Below are positions 24,693 through 32,431 of a stretch of DNA of 34,279 bases, one piece after another (within the stretch, counting starts at the first letter, position 1; every line of letters begins with the position of its first letter). Source of the stretch: an uncultured Desulfobulbaceae bacterium (GTDB lineage: Bacteria > Desulfobacterota > Desulfobulbia > Desulfobulbales > Desulfocapsaceae); contig CAMZKN010000072.1 in the NCBI GenBank assembly GCA_947311315.1, forward strand, positions 1 through 34,279. The letters run 5' to 3'. Made by a program: the position numbers and the translations under genes. The notes below the pieces were generated by a model. It was not told where the DNA came from. It saw only the letters and a program-made list of their open reading frames with translations, and did no database searches.

Positions 24693-25892
24693 ATGACCAT
24701 TCAGAAAATTACAATCCCCGATTTTGGAGATGTTCAGAAGATCACCGTGGTGGAGGTTTTTGTCTCTGTTGGTGACACCATTGAAGAAGAATCATCACTT
24801 ATTGCCCTTGAGAGTGAAAAGGCGGTAATGGATATTCCTTCACCGCACGCTGGTGTGATTAAAGAAGTATTGGTAAAAGAAGATGATGTGGTCGGCAGTG
24901 GTGATGTGATTGTGATCATTGAAATCGTGGAAAACGATTCGGCAAAACAATCTCTGTCGGAAAAGGCCCCGGTTGCAGCAAACGAACAGGCGGACAAAAA
25001 AAACGACTCCAGCGCGGGGCGAGTTGGTCAGGTTTCCCATGCAACACCATCACTGCGGGCTTTTGCCCGAGTGCAGCATGTTGAATTGGAACAGATCGTC
25101 GGTACAGGCCCCAATGGTCGTATTTTAAAAGAAGATGTTCTGGCCGTATCCAGCTCTGGTGATCAAACAGAAATTCTACAGGATTTCAGTAGTCATGGGC
25201 CTGTTGAGATACAGCCTCTGGGGCGTATTCAAAAAATTTCAGGCCCGCATCTACAGAAGAGCTGGATTTCAATCCCCCATGTCACCCATTTTGATGAAGC
25301 CGATATCACTGAACTGGAAAATTTTAGAAAGCGATTAAATAGTGAGGCGGGAGAGCATCAAATACGATATAGTCTTCTCGTTTTTATCTGTAGTGCACTT
25401 GTGGCGACACTCAAAAAAATCCCGTTTTTCAACTGTTCTCTTGTACCGGATGGGGAAAACGTTATATTGAAAAAGTACTATCATATCGGTATAGCTGTTG
25501 ACACCGATGGTGGTCTGGTCGTACCCGTGATAAAAGATGTTGATCAAAAAGGTTGTGCTGAAATTGCAGAAGAATTGCAGCGGCTCAGCAGTGGAGCACG
25601 AGCAGGAAAACTTGCAATCCCTGATATCCAGGGGGCAACAATTACTATTTCCAGTCTGGGCGGGATTGGTGGCACCGGCTTTACTCCGATTGTCAACAGC
25701 CCCCAGGTGGCAATCCTCGGCTTGTCGCGAAGTTACGAAAAACCTGTGTGGGATGGTGAGAATTTTATACCACGGCTGACCTTGCCATTTTCTGTCTCTT
25801 ACGACCACAGGGTAATTGACGGGGCGGAAGCAGCACGATTTTGCAGGAGCTTGCGCATGAATATAGAAGATCTTAAACGAACCCTCTTGTAA
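24693..25892 (+). CDS. aceF: Dihydrolipoyl acetyltransferase, pyruvate dehydrogenase E2
   Basis: A 399-residue E2 core with one lipoyl domain (1-80, lipoyl-lysine 43 in ESEKAVMDI), an Ala/Lys-rich linker, a peripheral subunit-binding domain (HATPSLRAFARV to GRILKEDV, about 115-150), and the CoA-dependent acyltransferase domain (about 170-399). The active site is SYDHRVIDG with His372 and Asp376. E. coli AceF carries three lipoyl domains; one domain is common in other bacteria. It takes the acetyl group from E1 and passes it to CoA in the cytoplasm. AAGGAA precedes the ATG. Apparently intact despite the broken aceE just upstream. Confidence 0.93.
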   Translation: MTIQKITIPDFGDVQKITVVEVFVSVGDTIEEESSLIALESEKAVMDIPSPHAGVIKEVLVKEDDVVGSGDVIVIIEIVENDSAKQSLSEKAPVAANEQADKKNDSSAGRVGQVSHATPSLRAFARVQHVELEQIVGTGPNGRILKEDVLAVSSSGDQTEILQDFSSHGPVEIQPLGRIQKISGPHLQKSWISIPHVTHFDEADITELENFRKRLNSEAGEHQIRYSLLVFICSALVATLKKIPFFNCSLVPDGENVILKKYYHIGIAVDTDGGLVVPVIKDVDQKGCAEIAEELQRLSSGARAGKLAIPDIQGATITISSLGGIGGTGFTPIVNSPQVAILGLSRSYEKPVWDGENFIPRLTLPFSVSYDHRVIDGAEAARFCRSLRMNIEDLKRTLL

Positions 25893-25909
25893 GGAGCATT
25901 AGATATATA

Positions 25910-27322
25910 ATGGGTGACACAAATAGTTTTGATGTTGTAGTTCTCGGTGGTGGGCCTGGCGGATATACGGCTGCTTTTCGCGCGGCTGATCTTGGTCTTT
26001 CCGTCTGTCTGGTTGAAAAGCAGCAGCGCCTTGGCGGCGTCTGTCTCAATGTTGGCTGCATCCCTTCAAAAACACTGCTCCATGCGGCGGCTGTTGTTGA
26101 GGAAGCGGCTGAAGTCGCCGAGTTTGGCGTAAGTTTTCAGCCCCCCAAGATTGATTTGGAAGCTCTGCTTGCTAAAAAGAACGCCATTATAGAACAGTTG
26201 ACTTCGGGGCTTGCCGGTTTGTGTAAGGCAAGAAAAATAACCCTTCTTAACGGTAAGGGAGTGTTCAAGGACAGTCAAACCCTTACCGTGACATCTGCGG
26301 ATGAAGAGACGGATATACAGTTCAAAGACGTGATTATTGCAACAGGTTCCTATCCGTTCATGCTGCCTGGTGTTCCCGCCGACCCGCGCATCTGGGATTC
26401 AACAGCGGCACTGGATCTTACATTTGTTCCAAAACGATTTTTAATTATCGGTGGGGGTATTATCGGTCTTGAAATGGCACAGATCTACAGCGCTCTAGGG
26501 TCAGAGATAACCATCGTTGAGATGCTCGACCATATTATCCCACCAGCCGATAAAGATCTTATTCAACCGCTTTTTACAAAACTGAAAAAGAAATATAAAA
26601 TTTTGACGAAAACAAAGGTCACCGAAATTACCCCTGCAGAAAGTGGTATCCAGATCAGTTTTGAAGGTGCAAAGGCGCCTGAAACAGCAAAGTACGATGC
26701 GATCCTGGTGGCGGTTGGCAGAAGACCCAATACCGCCGATATGGGCTTTGATACGGTTGGCCTGGAACTCGATGAGAGGGGATTTGTCAAAACCAACGAA
26801 CGTCAGGAGACCAACCTTGCCCATTTTTATGGTATTGGAGATGTGATAGGAGAGCCGATGCTGGCCCATAAAGCAACACATGAAGGCAAGGTGGCAGCAG
26901 AGGTTATTGCAGGGCATGACGCAGCTTTTACGCCGATGACGATTCCATCGGTTGCCTATACAAGCCCGGAAGTAGCCTGGATGGGGATGACAGAAAAAGA
27001 AGCCAAGGTACAGAAAATTGCTTATAACAAAGGCAAATTCCCCTGGGGGGCCAGTGGCCGTGCGTTGAGTGCGGGGGCATCTTCTGGTGTTACCAAGGTA
27101 CTTTTCGATAAAGAAAGCGGGCGCATAATAGGAGCCGGTATCTGTGGCTTGAATGCGGGCGAATTGATACATGAAGCGGTGCTTGCCCTTGAGATGGGTG
27201 CCAATGCTGAGGATATCAGCAAGACTGTTCATGCCCATCCCACCCTCGCCGAAACCTTCGCCTTTGGGGCCGAAATAGTCGATGGCTCTATCACAGATGT
27301 ACTTCCTCCCAAAAAGAGATAA
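25910..27322 (+). CDS. lpdA: Dihydrolipoyl dehydrogenase (E3)
   Basis: A 470-residue flavoprotein disulfide reductase. FAD binding is at VVLGGGPGGYTAAFRA (10-25), the redox disulfide is Cys45/Cys50 in GGVCLNVGCIPSK, NAD binding at FLIIGGGIIGLEMAQI near 183-198, a second FAD block at FYGIGDVIGEPMLAHKA, and the catalytic His-Glu pair at HAHPTLAE (441-448). It reoxidises the lipoyl arm of E2 and yields NADH. Length fits the family. AAGGAG lies 13 bp before ATG 25910, slightly far. The gene seems complete and could also serve other lipoamide complexes, which may explain why it survives loss of E1. Confidence 0.95.
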   Translation: MGDTNSFDVVVLGGGPGGYTAAFRAADLGLSVCLVEKQQRLGGVCLNVGCIPSKTLLHAAAVVEEAAEVAEFGVSFQPPKIDLEALLAKKNAIIEQLTSGLAGLCKARKITLLNGKGVFKDSQTLTVTSADEETDIQFKDVIIATGSYPFMLPGVPADPRIWDSTAALDLTFVPKRFLIIGGGIIGLEMAQIYSALGSEITIVEMLDHIIPPADKDLIQPLFTKLKKKYKILTKTKVTEITPAESGIQISFEGAKAPETAKYDAILVAVGRRPNTADMGFDTVGLELDERGFVKTNERQETNLAHFYGIGDVIGEPMLAHKATHEGKVAAEVIAGHDAAFTPMTIPSVAYTSPEVAWMGMTEKEAKVQKIAYNKGKFPWGASGRALSAGASSGVTKVLFDKESGRIIGAGICGLNAGELIHEAVLALEMGANAEDISKTVHAHPTLAETFAFGAEIVDGSITDVLPPKKR

Positions 27323-27331
27323 TCGATTGCC

Positions 27332-27354
27332 GGGCTGTTTGCTATAAACAGCCC
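27332..27354 (+). terminator. Hairpin closing the pyruvate dehydrogenase operon
   Basis: GGGCTGTTT (27332-27340) pairs perfectly with AAACAGCCC (27346-27354) around the loop GCTAT. The sequence after it is only moderately T-rich (TGTGCTTCTTTGC), so it may be a weak intrinsic terminator. It lies 10 bp after the lpdA stop and before the helicase start. Confidence 0.65.
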
Positions 27355-27375
27355 TGTGCTTCTTTGCTTCTGCCA

Positions 27376-29652
27376 ATGAATCTCACCAAAGAACAGCTCA
27401 CTATTGTCCATCACTCCGGTGGTCATGCACGGGTAAGTGCGGTTGCAGGTTCCGGTAAAACCACAACAATGGTTGCAAGAGTTGGCCATTTGCTGAGTCA
27501 GGGATCGACTGCTGATCAGCTTATGGTGTTGATGTTTAACAGATCGGCCAGAAAAGCCTTTGCTGATTCGATGCAGAAGAAACTAGCCTCTCTTAACAGT
27601 GCTTTACCCGAGGTTCGCACCTTTCATTCCCTTGGTTTGCGACTTGTTGAGAGTTTTACCAGACGTGGCATCCTTCCCAAATTTACCCTTGTTACGGAGG
27701 ACTATGTTCAGGAAAAACTTGCGCGGCAAGTCGCCACCCAGGTCTATCGCGAACAGGACAATGAAGGCTGGCTGTCCCGGGATCAAGTTGAGGAGTTTCT
27801 CGGATTTATTGATCATGTAAAATCATCGATAACTTCAGCGGACAAGGTGTTTGAGACGCTTGATATGCCGTCTCGCTATAGTTATTTCGTCGATTCCTAC
27901 ACACTTTTTGAGAGGGTTCGCAAGGAACAGAAAATACGTTTTTTTGCTGATCTGATCCATGAACCTCTCATGGCAATGTTGCAGGACAGCGAGTTGGCAG
28001 CCTGGGTGGGGAACAGGGTTGAGCATATCATTGTTGATGAATATCAGGATATTAATGAGGCCCAGCAGCAGTTATTGAAGATAGTTGCAGGAAAACGGGC
28101 AAAGGTCATGGTCGTAGGCGACGTGGATCAGTGCATCTACGAATGGCGGGGAGCACAACCGGAATATATTACCACCCGATTTGGCCAGGATTTTCCCCAG
28201 CCCCAAAATTATCTGCTTTCCTACACGTTTCGTTACGGGCATCGCCTTTCTCTTGCTGCCAACCATCTGATAGGCAACAATGTACAACGTGATAGAAAAC
28301 TGTGTGTGTCCCATTCCATCACGCCGGAAACGACCATCTCCTTTTTGGAAGAAAAAAATGGTCATTCTCTTATTACACTGCTGAGCCAGTGGCAGGACGA
28401 AGGACGAACCCTGGGGGAGGCAGCAGTGCTGGTACGGTTATTTGCCCAGGCCGTACCGGTGGAACTGGCGCTGCTCGAAGCGGGCATACCCTACCGGCTT
28501 GAAGGGAACGCACAGGTTTTTGACTGTTTGGAGGTGCTGGCACTAACAGGATATCTTAAACTTGCTCTGGGTATCCTGAGCAATGACGAACCGGAAACAC
28601 GAAAGGCTTCAGTTGTGGCAATGCTGAGTCAGCCGCATTTAGGCATTAAACGGGAGCAATTGGAACTTCTTGCAGATGAGATCTGCGCCACACCCGATAG
28701 TGGCTCGGATCTGATTCTGGCCAGGGGGCAGCAGGATTTGCCGGAATTTCTGCGAAAGCGTTTTAAGGAAACTGCCGTCAACTGGCGCTGGCTCGAGACG
28801 AATGGCGTACAGGGGAAGGTCGATCTCTTTCTGAAAAACTTTGTCGAGCGAATTGGCCTTTATGATTTCTACCATAAAATGTCTGTCAGGTCAGCCACAG
28901 CCGAGAACCGGGTGAAAACATGTCAGGCGTTTATCGATTTTACTGCCCGCCAGAATTTGTCCGCCCTGGATCTGCTTGAAAAAATTGAACGTCTTCGGGA
29001 AACCGGGATTGACCCCACTCAGGATTCACTGCTTATAACATCAATACACAGGGCAAAGGGCCTTGAATGGCCGCTGGTTATCCTCCCCGGCCTTGAAGAT
29101 GGGTCTTTTCCGTTTTTTCAGATGTTTGGTGGGGGAGATGAGAACCTTGAAGATGAACGTCGCCTGTTTTATGTGGCTATGACCCGGGCAATTGAACATT
29201 TATGTATCAGCCATCCGCAGGATGCTAGGCTTAAACGGAATATAAAAAAGGGCGGCAGCGGGGCACCCGAAGATGACTTTCTGGCCAGCAGATTTCTTTT
29301 TGAAGCCAATTTTGGTCTTTCAACGCAGCTGGGAGAAATGGTACACCAGGAAACGGAGACAGCTGAAATAGTAGTGGAGGCCCATGATCTGTCAGTTGCC
29401 AGAGACTATTGTAAAGCTGTGGGGCTGGATCTGTCCCTGCGGGAAAAATCAGGAAAAAAACAGCGGCAGCCGCAAGCAAGAATTTTAACGATTGAAGAAA
29501 TAGCCGAAGGGTTGGAGGTTTGGCATAAGGTCTTTGGCTCAGGAATTGTAAAGGCGGTCAAAGATCGAAAACAGGGTCGCATTGAGGTCTGTTTTGAAGA
29601 GCATGGAGACATGATTCTCCTCGCGGGGTATGCACGTCTCCAGCCCTATTGA
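27376..29652 (+). CDS. UvrD/PcrA-like superfamily 1 DNA helicase
   Basis: A 758-residue 3'-5' helicase-type ATPase. Motif I is AVAGSGKTTTM (22-32), Ia FNRSARKAF (54-62), II VDEYQDINEAQ (220-230), III GDVDQCIYEWRG (248-259), IV YTFRYGHRL, V TSIHRAKGLEWP and VI YVAMTRA. The last 50 residues (VWHKVFGSGIVKAVK to GYARLQPY) form a small beta-rich module like the Tudor-type tail of PcrA/UvrD that contacts RNA polymerase. Role in repair or replication restart is inferred from family. ATG 27376 (MNLTKEQLTIV) is more plausible than TTG 27364; neither has a ribosome site. It converges on the aminotransferase gene with a 4-bp gap. Confidence 0.9.
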   Translation: MNLTKEQLTIVHHSGGHARVSAVAGSGKTTTMVARVGHLLSQGSTADQLMVLMFNRSARKAFADSMQKKLASLNSALPEVRTFHSLGLRLVESFTRRGILPKFTLVTEDYVQEKLARQVATQVYREQDNEGWLSRDQVEEFLGFIDHVKSSITSADKVFETLDMPSRYSYFVDSYTLFERVRKEQKIRFFADLIHEPLMAMLQDSELAAWVGNRVEHIIVDEYQDINEAQQQLLKIVAGKRAKVMVVGDVDQCIYEWRGAQPEYITTRFGQDFPQPQNYLLSYTFRYGHRLSLAANHLIGNNVQRDRKLCVSHSITPETTISFLEEKNGHSLITLLSQWQDEGRTLGEAAVLVRLFAQAVPVELALLEAGIPYRLEGNAQVFDCLEVLALTGYLKLALGILSNDEPETRKASVVAMLSQPHLGIKREQLELLADEICATPDSGSDLILARGQQDLPEFLRKRFKETAVNWRWLETNGVQGKVDLFLKNFVERIGLYDFYHKMSVRSATAENRVKTCQAFIDFTARQNLSALDLLEKIERLRETGIDPTQDSLLITSIHRAKGLEWPLVILPGLEDGSFPFFQMFGGGDENLEDERRLFYVAMTRAIEHLCISHPQDARLKRNIKKGGSGAPEDDFLASRFLFEANFGLSTQLGEMVHQETETAEIVVEAHDLSVARDYCKAVGLDLSLREKSGKKQRQPQARILTIEEIAEGLEVWHKVFGSGIVKAVKDRKQGRIEVCFEEHGDMILLAGYARLQPY

Positions 29653-29656
29653 AAAA

Positions 29657-30493
29657 TTACCCTGTATATCCGGCAGTATATCCTTTAAAGAGATGCATGA
29701 TTTTGCGTGTCTGAAGTCCAGGCCTTTCGCCACTGAGTTTTACGGCGTCGATGGCAACAACCGGTACAATTTCTTTTACAGATGAGGTGATAAAGGCCTC
29801 ATCCATCAGACGAATTTCGTCCTTGTGGATATTGCGGATTTCGACCACGTACTCTTTTTCTGCCAGTTCCAGCACGACCTGACGGGTGATGCCAGGTAGC
29901 AGCCGATCTGTTGGCGGTGTAACGAGTGTTTTGCCAAAAAGAGCAAAAAAGTTTGAGGTCGTTCCTTCGAGCAGATAACCGCCACGATCAACGTACACTG
30001 CCTCAATTGCCTGTTGATTCCTCGCTTCCTCCTGGCAGAGTATGGCCGGAATATAGTTGATACTTTTTGCACCGGGCATAAAACGATCAACGTGAGAGGT
30101 AATAACCTTTGCTCCGTCACTGTAAATTTCATCCGGGAATGTTGTAATGTCCGTGACCATCACCATCAAACGGGGTGAGGCACCGGGTGTGATATTATCA
30201 GGGCTTAATCCGCCTGTGACGACGATCCGGATATTGCTTTCCTGGTGATTGTTGCGTTGTAATGTCTCACTCACAATCTCTTCCAGTTCATCCACCGTTT
30301 TGTTAAGAGTCAGGCCAATGAGCCTGGCTGAACGTTCCAGGCGGTGGAGATGATCTCGTAAATGGAAGGGGACGGAATTGTAGGTTCGCAGGAAATCGAA
30401 AACACCATATCCCCGCAATACGGAAAGATCGTCCACTGAAATCAGAGCCTGATCTGCTGCTATAAAGTCACCGTTGTTGTAATAGGTATCCAT
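29657..30493 (-). CDS. Class IV aminotransferase (IlvE/D-amino acid transaminase/ADC-lyase type)
   Basis: A 278-residue PLP fold-type IV enzyme. The phosphate-site block RGYGVFDFLRTYNSVPFHLR (27-46) is followed by RLERSARLIGL (51-61), the PLP lysine Lys143 in PGAKSINYIPA, and EGTTSNFF (176-183), whose Glu contacts the cofactor nitrogen. Later LLPGITRQVVLELA and DEAFITSSVKEIVPV complete the pattern. The FDFLRTYNS and SINYIP variants do not settle whether it is a branched-chain transaminase, a D-amino acid transaminase or an aminodeoxychorismate lyase. It is the last of three minus-strand genes after slyX and the HicB-like gene, which ends 15 bp upstream. Confidence 0.88.
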   Translation of the reverse strand: MDTYYNNGDFIAADQALISVDDLSVLRGYGVFDFLRTYNSVPFHLRDHLHRLERSARLIGLTLNKTVDELEEIVSETLQRNNHQESNIRIVVTGGLSPDNITPGASPRLMVMVTDITTFPDEIYSDGAKVITSHVDRFMPGAKSINYIPAILCQEEARNQQAIEAVYVDRGGYLLEGTTSNFFALFGKTLVTPPTDRLLPGITRQVVLELAEKEYVVEIRNIHKDEIRLMDEAFITSSVKEIVPVVAIDAVKLSGERPGLQTRKIMHLFKGYTAGYTG

Positions 30494-30508
30494 TCTTTCT
30501 CCTGAAAA

Positions 30509-30724
30509 TTACTCTGTGAAGGGAGGTTTTTCACCCTTGTCCAGACAGCTTTGTATATGATCTTCAACACATTTTTTAAAGTTGTCTTCCAGTTCAGCAA
30601 AGCTGTTGCCCGCATATGATATCTCTTCATCAAGAAAGAGAATTTTTCCGTAGAGTGAGTAATCTTTGGTATTAACTTCAATTGTACCTTCATATGCTTT
30701 ATGGAAAATTGTTTTCTGTGCCAA
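30509..30724 (-). CDS. HicB-like small protein without HicA partner
   Basis: A 71-residue protein with the HicB-type beta-alpha fold: FHKAYEGTIEVNTKDYSLYG, then ILFLDEEISYAGNSFAELED and FKKCVEDHIQSCLDKGEKPP. Typical HicB antitoxins read GKVL.INDLISYEGDSVEEL at the same place and carry a C-terminal DNA-binding ribbon-helix-helix or helix-turn-helix; here the protein ends directly after the fold, so no DNA-binding part is left. No HicA-like gene adjoins. The start appears to be TTG at 30724, with AGGAG about 11 nt upstream; there is no ATG. It could be a truncated antitoxin or a domesticated single-domain protein. Confidence 0.7.
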   Translation of the reverse strand: MAQKTIFHKAYEGTIEVNTKDYSLYGKILFLDEEISYAGNSFAELEDNFKKCVEDHIQSCLDKGEKPPFTE

Positions 30725-30750
30725 TCTGTTCTAAGCTCCTGTTGGTTTCG

Positions 30751-30960
30751 TTAGTAATGTGGCGGTGGCGGATCTTCTCCACCGGTTGGCTGGTCATGTT
30801 TTGTAGTCAACAAGGCCTGAAGGTGTTGAAGCTGGTTTTCCAGTTCATCGAGTTGAGATTGCTGCTCTATAATGACATCGTTCAAAGAATCGATTGTCTG
30901 TTCCTGGTAGGAGAGCATTTCCTCCAACTTTTGGACTCTTTTTTCGATATTGTCAGGCAT
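30751..30960 (-). CDS. slyX: SlyX family protein
   Basis: A 69-residue acidic coiled-coil protein, IEKRVQKLEEMLSYQEQTID through QLDELENQLQHLQALL, ending in the family's characteristic PPPPHY. Function is not known. First gene of a short minus-strand operon with the HicB-like and aminotransferase genes; a TTGACA hexamer upstream may be its promoter. Confidence 0.93.
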   Translation of the reverse strand: MPDNIEKRVQKLEEMLSYQEQTIDSLNDVIIEQQSQLDELENQLQHLQALLTTKHDQPTGGEDPPPPHY

Positions 30961-30976
30961 AGTGTTCTGTTTTTCG

Positions 30977-31004
30977 AATATTGAATTTTATACGACGGTG
31001 TCAA
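30977..31004 (-). promoter_or_regulatory. Candidate sigma70-type promoter for the slyX operon
   Basis: Reading the minus strand, a consensus TTGACA (31004-30999) is followed after 16 bp by AATATT (30982-30977), four of six to consensus. The transcript would begin about 10 nt before the slyX ATG, a very short leader. Confidence 0.35.
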
Positions 31005-31135
31005 AAGTATGATAAATAAGTGGTTGAAAAACGCAAGATATTTTAACGTGATTTTCATCTTTAAAAGGTGTATTGAACAGTGACTTGGAAGAAAGTAATT
31101 AAAAGGTTCTTTCTGAATAATTGACGGAGTTTGTT

Positions 31136-32053
31136 TTGATTGTCCTTAACTCATTGTTCCCGATTTTTACACTTTTGCTGCTCGGTTTTGTGTTAAAACG
31201 GCGGGGGATAACAGATGCGGTTTTTCTTAAGACCGCTGATAGGCTCATCTATTACATTTTCTTTCCCATCATGTTGTTCTGGAAGATAGGGGGGGCTTCT
31301 CTGGCCGGTGGAATAGACTGGAGTTTTTGTATTGCCACGTTATGTACGTTTCTGACGATGTTTGTGCTGAGCAGTCTCGTTATCCGGCTGGTCACTATTT
31401 CTGATTTTAAGGCTGGATCCTTTTCCCAAGGGTGTTACCGCTTTAATACTTACATAGGTGTCGCAGTAATTCTCAACAGCCTGGGAGAGGAAGGAATACA
31501 GTATTTTGGTGTAGTCATTGGTTTTGTTATTCCGCTTATCAATGTCTTTGCCGTATCCACCCTTATCTGGTTTTCCGGCCAGGAAATGAATTTGCAAAAA
31601 CGGTTGCGATTTGCCGGTGGTGCCCTTGTGTCGAATCCTCTGATACTTGGCTGCATTGCAGGTATTCTCTATGCAAGGCTGATAGGTAGCTTTCCCGTCT
31701 TTATAGATAACTCCCTGAGTCTTGTTTCCATGGTGGCCCTGCCCCTTGCACTTATTTCAGTTGGAGGATCTCTGACTTTTGCTGGAGTAAAAGAGAACCT
31801 TGGTATCGCTTTTCTTGCTTCTTTCTTAAAAGTTGCCGTCCTTCCTTTGATAGGATTACTGTATTTCTTTTTGTTTGATGTAACCGGTGTTCCTTTTAAA
31901 GTGGGGTTGTTGTTCTTTTCACTACCTGCTTCCACTGCAATTTATGTGCTGTCGTCTCAGTTGAACAGCGATACTGAACTTGCCTCTTCAGTCATTCTCA
32001 TGTCAACTCTTCTTTCTTTTGTGTCTCTTTCTGTTGCCCTCCTTTTCTCATGA
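31136..32053 (+). CDS. AEC (auxin efflux carrier) family permease
   Basis: A 305-residue inner-membrane protein with about ten hydrophobic helices in the two-times-five AEC arrangement. Start: LNSLFPIFTLLLLGFVLKRR, then TADRLIYYIFFPIMLF, the usual first-repeat block; FNTYIGVAVILNSLGEEG in the middle and the second-repeat block LPLALISVGGSLTF and FFSLPASTAIYVLSSQL. Members transport organic acids or similar metabolites; the substrate here is unknown. I start it at TTG 31136, which has ACGGAG at 31124-31129 six bp upstream and matches the usual N-terminus; a TTG at 31121 is the alternative. A run of seven G lies at 31289-31295. Confidence 0.88.
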   Translation: MIVLNSLFPIFTLLLLGFVLKRRGITDAVFLKTADRLIYYIFFPIMLFWKIGGASLAGGIDWSFCIATLCTFLTMFVLSSLVIRLVTISDFKAGSFSQGCYRFNTYIGVAVILNSLGEEGIQYFGVVIGFVIPLINVFAVSTLIWFSGQEMNLQKRLRFAGGALVSNPLILGCIAGILYARLIGSFPVFIDNSLSLVSMVALPLALISVGGSLTFAGVKENLGIAFLASFLKVAVLPLIGLLYFFLFDVTGVPFKVGLLFFSLPASTAIYVLSSQLNSDTELASSVILMSTLLSFVSLSVALLFS

Positions 32054-32095
32054 ATTACACTCAAACGAAGAAAGTAGTAAATATTCTCAGAAAAA

Positions 32096-32125
32096 TTGGT
32101 AGTTCTCAAATTTAAGATATATACT
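32096..32125 (+). promoter_or_regulatory. Candidate sigma70-type promoter for the 53-aa gene
   Basis: TTGGTA (32096-32101) and TATACT (32120-32125) are 18 bp apart. Transcription would start near 32132, giving a leader of about 105 nt before the ATG at 32237. Confidence 0.4.
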
Positions 32126-32163
32126 TTAGGAATAACATAATCACGGAGGGGGGAAGGTGAAGT

Positions 32164-32184
32164 GTGTTGGCGTGGTACCAACGC
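32164..32184 (+). promoter_or_regulatory. Hairpin in the leader of the 53-aa gene
   Basis: GTGTTGG (32164-32170) pairs with CCAACGC (32178-32184), one G-U pair, around the loop CGTGGTA. A purine-rich stretch with six G in a row lies just upstream (32146-32156). It is not followed by a T run, so a regulatory leader fits better than a terminator. Confidence 0.4.
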
Positions 32185-32236
32185 TGGTTTCGATAGAGCC
32201 TTGTAAAAATGTTACATAACGTAAAAGGAGTAGCAC

Positions 32237-32398
32237 ATGAGAGGCACATACGAAGCATACATACTGGTGAAGGTTAAGGATGGCAGGGAGTTTGTCTGTG
32301 CTCTAAACAGGAAGAAAAGAGTGCAGGAAGAGGAAGAGAACCAGTTTTTACCCCTGAAAGAAATATTTTACTCTGAAGCTGGGGTGGTCTGGCATTAA
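32237..32398 (+). CDS. Small uncharacterised protein, 53 aa
   Basis: A short gene with a strong ribosome site (AAAAGGAG at 32223-32230, six bp before the ATG). The protein begins MRGTYEAYILVKVKDGRE and has a basic, then acidic middle (RKKRVQEEEENQ), ending EIFYSEAGVVWH. No signal peptide or membrane segment. The pattern of one beta-type N-terminus and a charged turn suggests a small soluble fold. I do not recognise a named family. It lies between the AEC permease and the convergent selO gene, with its own candidate promoter and a hairpin-bearing leader, so it seems to be an independent transcript. Confidence 0.75.
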   Translation: MRGTYEAYILVKVKDGREFVCALNRKKRVQEEEENQFLPLKEIFYSEAGVVWH

Positions 32399-32431
32399 GT
32401 GCTGGAATGAGCCCATATAGGAGCAAATAGG

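Noticed and set aside
25335..25808. 157-codon open frame on the minus strand opposite aceF
   Set aside because: Shadow of the acyltransferase domain of aceF; Cys- and Thr-rich composition without domains.
26501..27376. 291-codon open frame on the minus strand opposite lpdA
   Set aside because: It lies antisense to a clear lpdA, its composition (many Cys, His, Phe) is that of a shadow frame, and it shows no family motif.
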